From an uncultured Clostridium sp. (lineage in GTDB: Bacteria; Bacillota; Clostridia; Peptostreptococcales; Peptostreptococcaceae): a DNA stretch of 7,144 bases. Of the stretch, positions 1 through 5,320 are shown one piece after another (position 1 is the stretch's first letter; every line of letters begins with the position of its first letter). The DNA is taken from assembly GCA_937944945.1 (NCBI GenBank), contig CALEBD010000111.1:1-7144 (forward strand), in the 5' to 3' direction. Both the position numbers and the translations under genes were made by a program. The notes beneath the pieces are model-generated. The model searched no databases and had not been told where the DNA came from. It saw only the letters and a list, made by a program, of their open reading frames with translations.

Positions 1-141
1 TTCTTTATAATATTTTGCACTAATTATAAAAGATACTAAACTCAGTAACGCATACAATGGTGTTACTGAGTTTAGCGTACTTAAAAAGAATAATGCCATA
101 AACATTAATCCTAATATGTAGAATATTTTATATATTTTCAT
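1..141 (-). CDS. Small two-helix membrane protein, partial at the window edge
   Basis: The frame opens at an ATG (139-141) and is still open at base 1 after 47 codons, so the C-terminus is missing. The N-terminus MKIYKIFYILGL leads into a hydrophobic segment at about residues 5-22. After a short polar turn (NSVTP) a second segment runs from about 29 to 43, followed by a basic KYYKE tail. Its start overlaps the stop of the upstream gene as TAATG, which implies translational coupling. Its place as the last gene after a cell-wall lysin suggests a lysis-cassette role such as holin or antiholin. That is inferred from size, topology and position only. It contains no Trp codon of either kind. A perfect 14-bp inverted repeat lies inside the reading frame (36-75). 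Confidence 0.7.
   Translation of the reverse strand, partial: MKIYKIFYILGLMFMALFFLSTLNSVTPLYALLSLVSFIISAKYYKE
36..75. repeat. Perfect 14-bp inverted repeat with 12-nt loop inside a gene
   Basis: The arms CTAAACTCAGTAAC (36-49) and GTTACTGAGTTTAG (62-75) are exact reverse complements around a 12-nt loop. On the coding (minus) strand the hairpin is followed by TATCTTTTATAATT, a weak U-rich tract. It could act as an attenuator, an RNA-processing or mRNA-end structure, or a protein-binding palindrome. It lies within the coding frame of the small membrane protein. Confidence 0.75.
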
Positions 142-332
142 TACTTATCTTTAAAATACTTATCATAAATATTTTTTGCATACCATCCACAGGCAGCTCC
201 TACTACAAAGCTAGTTAAAGCCAGTAAAAGACTTCCAAAGCTCATAGCTGATACGATACCACAACCTGCTAATACTAAAGCAATTACGATTGCAGCAATA
301 ATTAATTTTGTTTTCCAAGTCATTGTTTTCAT
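141..332 (-). CDS. Small membrane protein, holin- or spanin-like
   Basis: This 63-residue protein starts at the ATG at 330-332 and ends with TAA. It begins with a positive stretch (MKTMTWKTK). A strong hydrophobic segment follows at residues 10-23 and ends in LVLAGC, a textbook lipobox with the cysteine at 24. A second hydrophobic segment covers about 32-50, and the tail is charged (KNIYDKYFKDK). The protein could be a two-span holin-like protein, or a lipoprotein with a second membrane helix. The sequence does not decide between them. It starts 1 nt after the previous gene stops, and its own stop overlaps the next start (TAATG). Both tryptophans are TGG, so unlike the neighbouring lysin it does not depend on recoding. 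A lysis role is inferred from context. Confidence 0.75.
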   Translation of the reverse strand: MKTMTWKTKLIIAAIVIALVLAGCGIVSAMSFGSLLLALTSFVVGAACGWYAKNIYDKYFKDK

Positions 333-333
333 A

Positions 334-582
334 TTATTTATACGTTAAGTTACTATAAGTTGTTCCGTTTTCAGAAACGATATAATTGTATTGGGTTTTA
401 TATAACGGTAATATTTCATCTTTTCAGTAAATAAAAGCATAGGCTTTATCATAAAAAGGATGATCTTTCATTTTATCTTCAAATTCTTTAGGAGAACGAT
501 CTTTTGTAACTAAAGTATAAGAGTCTCCTAAATTAAAATTCATTTCTAAACCGTCATTTGTAATTTTTCTTAATGCAAACAT
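334..582 (-). CDS. Hypothetical 82-residue protein with an in-frame TGA (Trp)
   Basis: The frame runs from the ATG at 580-582 to TAA at 334-336, with one in-frame TGA at 424-426 (residue 53, reading AFIY-W-KDEILP). Under the standard code it would be cut at 52 residues. With TGA as Trp it is an 82-residue soluble, mixed-charge protein beginning MFALRKITNDGLEMNF and ending NGTTYSNLTYK. The predicted end lies 1 nt before the next gene, as expected for a packed operon, and this supports the read-through. I recognise no domain or catalytic motif. The gene is easily missed, because both standard-code pieces are very short. Position suggests a late or lysis-associated accessory protein. Confidence 0.72.
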
Positions 583-610
583 ATGTATATTTATTTATAA
601 ATTTAAGAGT

Positions 611-928
611 CTATTTTAAGTATATTACGAATACTCAAGTATAAACATCATCTGGAATATCAATCATGATATCACAAATTGTGACATCATCTATCTCTTC
701 ATGTTCTTCTTTCATTAGTTCCATAACTCTAACTACTTCTTTCATTGGACTAATAATAGAGTTTTCTAGTCCGTTTGATCCATTCTGTAAAACTGCATAG
801 TACACATTTGAGCCTTTAATAAGAGATACAGCTTTATTAGTATAAAGTCCATATCCTTCTAGTTCGATTTTTGGTGTATTAGGATCTTGCAATTCCGTTA
901 CTACTTTATCATATATTTTATTGTCCAT
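611..928 (-). CDS. Hypothetical acidic protein; TGA at codon 98 probably read as Trp
   Basis: The start is the ATG at 926-928, which overlaps the last 11 bases of the lysin gene and indicates coupling. Under the standard code it is a 97-residue protein ending ...IPDDVYT at TGA (635-637). With TGA as Trp, the rule in the neighbouring genes, it continues W-VFVIYLK to a TAG at 611-613, giving 105 residues. The body is soluble, with a Gly/Asn-rich centre and an acidic helix around residues 65-85 (MELMKEEHEEIDD). The alternative C-terminus is short and hydrophobic. The use of TAG as the stop shows that TAG itself is not reassigned. I do not recognise a family. The next gene begins 28 nt downstream. 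Confidence 0.75.
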
Positions 929-3218
929 TTAACATTAAATTATAAATATATCTAGCAGCTTCCTTTCTAACTTCATAATCTGCTTCATTTTTACCCATTC
1001 TTTCAAAGTTATCTGCAAATGCTATAGTAAGATTATCTAGACCTTTTGCATTTCTAAAAGCGTTTCTTTGAGATTTATTTCAGTCAATTAAGAAAGAATC
1101 ATATTTGTCAATATATTTTGGCTTATTTTTATTTATTCAGTATGTATAATCTCCAGTTAGATTATGAGGATTTTTATCATCTCCAAATATGATTGGAACT
1201 AAATACTTTATTTGAGCTTCAGTACTATCTATTAAATTATTATTATTTAAATATTCCTTATATGCATTATATCTTTGTCCAAGAAGTTGTGCTAATCCGA
1301 CAGCTCCTTTACTCGATGCTTTGCCATAAGGTTGAATTTGATTTTCTTTTCAGAAATTTCCTAATATTGCGGCAGCTTGTTCTGATGATGCTCCTGCATT
1401 GATCAACTCATTTCAAATTCATTTTATTCTTGGAAGATTATCTTTGATAGACTCTTCCATATTAGCCTTTCCTTTTCCATAACTTGGATATTTTACTTCT
1501 TTAAGACCTGGCGTTTCAGAAAGTGGGCCATATATATTTCTCCAAATTGGAGCTTCGCCATTTGGAAATGTGTAGTATCTACCGTTACTATCTTGATATC
1601 TTTTATTCCCTAATTGTTGTTCTACTTCATAGTGCATAAATGCAGTAGGATGGTTTGGATTTTTTAATTCCATTCCAGTTACAGGATCTCTATCTGATCA
1701 ATGTTCTGTATCAGGATCATATGATCCTTTAGAATAATCATAATAATGTTCTGGGTCATTATAAGCATTTCTTAAAACTCCTGAATTTTGATACTTAGGA
1801 ATTTTTAAACCTCTTTGTGCATATAAAGTAGTATCTTTCTTTTTAATAGGAGCTTGAGCTACATTATTAAATAAATAAAGTAAGAAATCATCACTATATC
1901 TATTCAATAAATTATATGTATTTTCTTTATTATAATGTGGAGTAGCTGTAGATTCTTCAGGTACAATTTTATATTCAGGATTAAAAGGTTCTGATTGAAT
2001 TATCTTTCCGTTTTTATCAAATTGTGATACTGAAAAACTACCTTTACCTTCTGAACCTTTAAGTCTATTTATAAGAGTATAATGATCTAAATGTTCCTTC
2101 TTAATATTTTGTATTTCTTCTTTAGTAAATTTATGATTAGGATCTGCATTAATACTATGTCTTAGTTGCATTAATCTAGCATAAATTTCCTGAGGATTAT
2201 CTAAATATTCATCGGGAGCAATTGTTTTATTATCATAAATTGTATCTCCGAAATTATCTTGATACTTCTTAATTACTTTCTCTTGTGCATCAGGTAAACT
2301 ACTATGAGTTCATTCATGAATTGCAGTACTAGTTGATCCATCTGTTAAAAATATTCTTCTACCAAACGGATAATAAACTCCTGAAGCATTATCAGGAACT
2401 TTACTAGGATTTATCTTTGCTCTAGTAAGATCTAAATTTCTTTTAAGTGCATTAAATACTAAAGATTCAGTTACAGGGAGAGGAATTGGTAGAACTTGTT
2501 TAACATTTTGTTTTACTAAACCTTTACGTGATTTATATCAATCTTCAAGCCACTGTTTTCCTTCTTGAATTCCTCCTTGTTGAAATTTTAATACTCCTCC
2601 ATGTTTAGCAGAAGCTATAACTTGATTTAAAATATTTGCATATCTTGGATCTGTAGCATATCCTCCTCTATGAACTCTATTTGCAAACTCTTTTATATCT
2701 CCAGAGAATGCTTTATAACGTTTATTATTTAATAGATCAATTTTAAAATTTGCATAATCTTCAAGTGATTTGAAATTTCTAAATTGATCATTTATATAAA
2801 CATCCTTACCATTAATAACTTCTCTAGTTCGTTTAGTTGTTCCCTTTCCTTTAATGCCTCCAAAGTTATATGATCCTGCAGGTTTAGAACCTCAAGCTGA
2901 TTCTAATCCGTCTTGTGCTACTAATGATTTAGCAAATGCAGGATTTAAACCTTTTGATTTTAATAATCTTTCATAAATAGGAAGCATTGTATCTTTGAAA
3001 TCCTTTTTAGATTTGAATTTATGAACTGTAGTTTCTTGAACTATTGGTTCTGGATTTCTTATCTCTTCTACTTGAGATTGTACTTCTGTCTCTGTGTCAT
3101 CTTCTAAAGGTTGAGAATATCTGGGTTTATATACAGGTATTTCAAGATTTGGAATTTGAATATTAATATCTCCTAAAGCACTATCTCGTATGAATGGTCT
3201 GTATGTGATATCGTTCAT
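918..3218 (-). CDS. Multidomain cell-wall lysin: glucosaminidase, HExxH zinc peptidase and tail-lysozyme-like domain (TGA=Trp)
   Basis: One 766-codon frame runs from ATG at 3216-3218 to TAA at 918-920 when TGA is read as Trp. TGA occurs at codons 109, 227, 303, 507, 600, 602, 623, 694 and 713, TGG at 223 and 559, and there is no in-frame TAA or TAG. After a polar N-terminus, residues 70-205 match the FlgJ/LytG-type glucosaminidase fold: LESAWG at 105-110 with candidate catalytic Glu106, YNFGGIKG at 117-124 and GGYATDPRYA at 185-194. Residues 240-350 carry HEWTH (301-305) and NPQEIYAR with Glu344, a zincin-type zinc site. Residues 590-766 resemble the phage tail lysozyme family, with AAILGNFWKEN around 615-626 and a downstream KGAVGLAQLLGQR. 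The protein probably cleaves both peptidoglycan glycan strands and peptides, as a virion-borne or endolysin-type enzyme. Domain calls are from motifs, not searches. Confidence 0.88.
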
Positions 3219-3241
3219 AATAATTGTTTTATATTATTTTG

Positions 3242-3273
3242 CAAATATATACATTATTTTTATAAATCACAAA
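3242..3273 (-). promoter_or_regulatory. Bacteroides-type promoter for the lysin gene
   Basis: On the minus strand TTTG (3270-3273) is followed by exactly 20 nt and then TATATTTG (3242-3249). This fits the Bacteroides sigma-ABfr pattern of TTTG, 19-21 nt, TAnnTTTG. It overlaps the 3' end of the upstream coiled-coil gene and lies 23 nt before the lysin ATG. It would let host RNA polymerase transcribe the lysis genes separately from the regulator. Confidence 0.65.
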
Positions 3274-3607
3274 TTACAGCACCTATTTCTGGATCTAATT
3301 TACAACGATTTGGATTCTCTAATTCAGAAATTCTAGATGTTAAATTATCTACTTTATTTTCTAATTCAGAAACTTTAGATAATAAATAACTTGTTACGCT
3401 TTCTAAATCTGCAATTCTTTGTTCTAACTCGTTTTTTAGATTAGTTATTGTAGTACTTGCTGAGTTTGCCATAGTAATTGCAGTACCTGTATATGGATTA
3501 GGTGTTGTAGTTATACTTGAAGGACCTGTTTGTCCAGATGCTCCTACTATTCCTATTGGTCCTGTAATGGATGATATATCTGTTATAGTCATATTTGTTG
3601 TGTCCAT
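3260..3607 (-). CDS. Short collagen-like and coiled-coil protein, possible fibre or structural piece
   Basis: I choose the ATG at 3605-3607, 1 nt after the upstream stop, over an in-frame TTG slightly upstream. This gives 115 residues. The N-terminal part is Thr/Ser-rich. Five perfect Gly-X-Y triplets follow at residues 16-30 (GPIGIVGASGQTGPS), then a Thr/Asn-rich stretch. A heptad-patterned coiled coil covers about 52-97, with repeated leucines and I-S-E-L-E-N motifs. The tail holds two cysteines (RCKLDPEIGAVICDL). Collagen-like triplets joined to a coiled coil are typical of trimeric phage fibre or head-decoration proteins, so a virion role is plausible but unproven. It has no Trp codon of either kind, so it would be made under either code. 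It is co-transcribed with the winged-helix gene. Confidence 0.75.
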   Translation of the reverse strand: MDTTNMTITDISSITGPIGIVGASGQTGPSSITTTPNPYTGTAITMANSASTTITNLKNELEQRIADLESVTSYLLSKVSELENKVDNLTSRISELENPNRCKLDPEIGAVICDL

Positions 3608-3608
3608 A

Positions 3609-4352
3609 TTATGCAAAATTAAAATCAGAATTAGTATTTAATCTACTTAGAAGTTTTTCATTTTCTTGTTTTAATTTCATAATTTCTTTACGTAGATTTT
3701 TAATATCTTCTGAATGTTTTTCAATCTGTTCTGAATGTTGATCTACTTTTTGATTTACAAATAATATTGCTTGACATACTAAAGATAAATCAATAAGCTT
3801 AGCTGATTTACGTAATCCTGATATTTTATCTAAAGCAGATGTTCTACTTGTAATTAAAATACCTTTATCTTCTAATTGTCTAAATACTCTAGTTAACACT
3901 TTAGTACTCATGTCCATTTTTGCTGCAAGTTCTTTATTAGTTTTAGTTGTAATAGCAAATTGTCCATCATTTGTACTGGTGTATTGTTGCATTGCTAATA
4001 GAACTCCTTTTTCTTCAGGAGTAGTATTCTCTGCATCCATAAACTCGTAAGTAAATCTTTCAAAATATCTTCCTGATTTTTGAATCTCATAAATATTACT
4101 CCTACCTTTTTTCTTTTCTAGAATTTTAATTTCACCTGCTGCATTTAGTTTTTTAATACTACTCTGCACTGTATTAATAGATACTCTTGCTAATTCTGCA
4201 AGAGTTCTTAGTGAAACAAAAGTTTGGAATGTATCTTTATCCATATTTTTTCTCATATAACCATAAATGAGATAATCAGTAGGATTCATTTTAATTTCTT
4301 TTGCAACCCCCAAATCATGAGGGACTTGAATGTGTTGTACTTTATTATCCAT
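3609..4352 (-). CDS. Tandem winged-helix DNA-binding protein, replication initiator-like or late regulator
   Basis: This 247-residue protein starts with MDNKVQHIQV at the ATG at 4350-4352 and ends with TAA. Two helix-turn-helix units are visible. The first, residues about 24-90, has the recognition-helix region SINTVQSSIKKLNAAG followed by a basic wing (KKKGRSNIYEI). The second, about 111-172, has MSTKVLTRVFRQLEDKG. Residues about 200-240 form a charged coiled coil (EKHSEDIKNLRKEIMKLKQE), which suggests dimerisation. Two winged helices in tandem recall Rep-type initiators that bind iterons, and three iterons lie 120-210 bp upstream of the start. It could instead be a transcription regulator of the late arm. 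It contains no Trp, so its translation does not depend on the genetic code. It is the first gene of the leftward operon and has its own promoter. Confidence 0.82.
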   Translation of the reverse strand: MDNKVQHIQVPHDLGVAKEIKMNPTDYLIYGYMRKNMDKDTFQTFVSLRTLAELARVSINTVQSSIKKLNAAGEIKILEKKKGRSNIYEIQKSGRYFERFTYEFMDAENTTPEEKGVLLAMQQYTSTNDGQFAITTKTNKELAAKMDMSTKVLTRVFRQLEDKGILITSRTSALDKISGLRKSAKLIDLSLVCQAILFVNQKVDQHSEQIEKHSEDIKNLRKEIMKLKQENEKLLSRLNTNSDFNFA

Positions 4353-4374
4353 AAATTAATATTTTTTAATATTA

Positions 4375-4406
4375 CAAAGATATAACATTTATTTAATACT
4401 ACCAAA
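4375..4406 (-). promoter_or_regulatory. Bacteroides-type promoter for the leftward operon
   Basis: On the minus strand TTTG (4403-4406), a 20-nt spacer and TATCTTTG (4375-4382) give an exact match to the Bacteroides TTTG, 19-21 nt, TAnnTTTG promoter. It sits 22 bp upstream of the winged-helix gene. The leader is AT-rich and has no Shine-Dalgarno sequence, as is usual in Bacteroidetes. The iterons at 4471-4560 lie upstream of it, so a bound protein could control it. Confidence 0.7.
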
Positions 4407-4470
4407 TATTTATACCAATATTTATTTAAAGTGTATAAGAATTTGATATAGTACATTCAATTTAAAAATA

Positions 4471-4560
4471 GCCCTGGGAGATACACTAAGGTGTCGTTTT
4501 TGATACACCTATTTTAAAAAAGTGCCCTGGGAGATACACTTATATGCCCTAGGAGATACC
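4471..4560 (+). repeat. Three iteron-like direct repeats, GCCCTRGGAGATAC
   Basis: Copies lie at 4471-4487 (GCCCTGGGAGATACACT), 4524-4540 (identical 17-mer) and 4546-4560 (GCCCTAGGAGATACC). The first two are also both preceded by TTTAAAAA. Start-to-start distances are 53 and 22 bp, close to 5 and 2 helical turns, so all three would face the same side of the DNA. An AGGTGT/ACACCT inverted pair (4489-4494 and 4505-4510) lies between copies 1 and 2. Iterons beside a tandem winged-helix gene suggest an initiator or operator binding array. Confidence 0.75.
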
Positions 4561-4662
4561 TATCTATATATGTTCTCGCTTCGCGGAGGCGCTCGAACAG
4601 ATCTATATACCTGTCTGGTTGCTCCCCCCCCTCCCTATTTGATTTGGAAAAGGGTTTATGTG

Positions 4663-4706
4663 TGTACACATATGGATTATACAAGATATCATGTACACAT
4701 ATGGAT
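4663..4706 (+). repeat. Pair of 15-bp direct repeats, TGTACACATATGGAT
   Basis: Exact copies lie at 4663-4677 and 4692-4706, 29 bp apart start to start. The first is embedded in the 8-bp palindrome GTGTACAC (4662-4669), and both contain the palindrome TGTACA. They lie between the iterons and the first rightward gene, so they are candidate operator or initiator sites for the right arm. Confidence 0.65.
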
Positions 4707-4720
4707 ACTCTATTAAAACT

Positions 4721-4761
4721 CCCCCTGGGGGTTTCAGATGGAAAATCGAAAATTTTTTCGA
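4721..4761. repeat. Two short palindromes, one GC-rich and one AT-rich
   Basis: CCCCCTGGGGG (4721-4731) is a 5-bp palindrome around one base. TCGAAAATTTTTTCGA (4746-4761) has 7-bp arms around two bases. They lie about 100 bp before the first rightward gene and could be protein-binding sites or part of an origin. Nothing in the sequence fixes their role. Confidence 0.45.
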
Positions 4762-4863
4762 GTAAAATATTTCTGACAAAAGTTCTATTTTTAGAAACCA
4801 AAACATCTGAATATTATTTAGAGAGCAATAGTGCTTCTCGGAAACTCATCAAACTATCAAACC

Positions 4864-5064
4864 ATGGTACAGACTGTTTTTCACAACCTGCTCATTGAAG
4901 CAGAATCGATGTCGGACGTTCACAATTGTGGCACTGTTCGGCCTCGTTACACTTATCAGGAGCCACTCAAGCTGCAGAACGTCGATAAGGTCACGGAAGA
5001 AGACCGTGCGCTCATGGATGTTGCTCGCGATATGTGGGCAGGTGTAATCAAGAAAGGGCTTTGA
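4864..5064 (+). CDS. Hypothetical 66-residue soluble protein, first gene of the right arm
   Basis: I start at the ATG at 4864. An in-frame GTG at 4831 also exists, downstream of a TAG at 4819-4821. The protein begins MVQTVFHNLLIEAESMSD. The second half, from about NVDKVTEEDRALMDVARDMW, looks helical. Its only Trp is TGG. It ends with TGA at 5062-5064, which lies in the loop and stem of an 11-bp hairpin, and that argues for TGA as a real stop here. If TGA were read as Trp, the frame would run without a break into the next gene. Base composition is much richer in GC than in the left arm. I do not recognise a family. Confidence 0.65.
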   Translation: MVQTVFHNLLIEAESMSDVHNCGTVRPRYTYQEPLKLQNVDKVTEEDRALMDVARDMWAGVIKKGL

Positions 5065-5074
5065 GCCCTTTCTT
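5050..5074 (+). terminator. Hairpin at the end of the first rightward gene
   Basis: AAGAAAGGGCT (5050-5060) pairs perfectly with AGCCCTTTCTT (5064-5074), an 11-bp stem with a TTG triloop. The preceding gene's TGA stop straddles the loop. The T-rich 3' arm makes a terminator likely, although it runs straight into TAATAG rather than a long U tract. Confidence 0.6.
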
Positions 5075-5088
5075 TAATAGCTTTTGCT

Positions 5089-5259
5089 ATGGATGACAGA
5101 ACTCAACGTGTTGCAGATGAAATAGCTTCTATCGAAGCTATTTCTCATAACACTGTAAAAGCTTTATCGACTGTTACTACTCCGCTCAATGTAATTGTTG
5201 AGATGTACATTGCAGGACTCGAAGCTAAGCTACAAGCACTTCGAGCACTGGTTAAATAA
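5089..5259 (+). CDS. Hypothetical 56-residue helical protein
   Basis: The frame runs from the ATG at 5089 to TAA at 5257-5259. The protein begins MDDRTQRVADEIASIEA and ends LEAKLQALRALVK. It is rich in Ala, Leu, Glu and Val, with long amphipathic stretches that suggest a helical, perhaps coiled-coil, small protein. It contains no Trp. The start codon lies within a weak ATAGC-TTTT-GCTAT hairpin (5077-5090). The frame is the same as that of the upstream gene, separated only by the TGA at 5062 and 24 bases, so a fused product is possible if that TGA is decoded. Function is unknown. Confidence 0.6.
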   Translation: MDDRTQRVADEIASIEAISHNTVKALSTVTTPLNVIVEMYIAGLEAKLQALRALVK

Positions 5260-5264
5260 CAAAA

Positions 5265-5280
5265 GCTACTGAAAGGTAGC
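5265..5280 (+). terminator. Small GAAA-tetraloop hairpin after the 56-residue gene
   Basis: GCTACT pairs with GGTAGC (one T-G wobble) around a GAAA tetraloop. It lies just after the stop and before the next gene. There is no U tract, so this is more likely an RNA-processing or stability element than an intrinsic terminator. Confidence 0.4.
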
Positions 5281-5320
5281 GAATCACTAACTAATCATTC
5301 ATCTTTAACTCATCACGTTT

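Larger units (their letters stand above)
4353..4863. other. Divergent intergenic region, candidate replication origin or control hub
   Basis: About 510 bp with no credible gene separate the leftward and rightward arms. The left third is AT-rich and holds the leftward promoter. The middle holds three iterons (4471-4560) and a GC-rich patch (4573-4597) with TGTTC/GAACA arms around a small hairpin. A run of eight C residues lies at 4624-4631. Further right are two 15-bp direct repeats (4663-4706), the palindrome CCCCCTGGGGG (4721-4731) and TCGAAAATTTTTTCGA (4746-4761). I see no promoter of the Bacteroides pattern facing right. The open frames across this region on both strands are low-complexity or repeat-driven and overlap one another. 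Confidence 0.6.

Noticed and set aside
611..928. TAG reassignment (Gln) as in many recoded gut phages
   Set aside because: No in-frame TAG occurs in the 766-codon lysin, and TAG appears to be used as a stop at 611-613.
1193..1402. Plus-strand open frame inside the lysin
   Set aside because: It is antisense to the tail-lysozyme domain, is made mostly of Leu, Tyr, Phe and Met from an AT-rich complement, and is a shadow of the real gene.
918..3218. Lysin read as several separate genes or as a frameshifted pseudogene
   Set aside because: The pieces share one frame, are separated only by TGA codons, and those codons fall in conserved Trp-compatible motif positions. No indel is needed.
4471..4706. 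CRISPR array
   Set aside because: Repeats are short and only two or three per type, with unequal spacing, and no Cas gene is present.
4514..4898. Several overlapping open frames on both strands in the intergenic region
   Set aside because: They overlap one another, are driven by repeats and by C- or T-rich runs, give low-complexity proteins rich in Cys, Tyr and Pro, and lie over iterons and palindromes.
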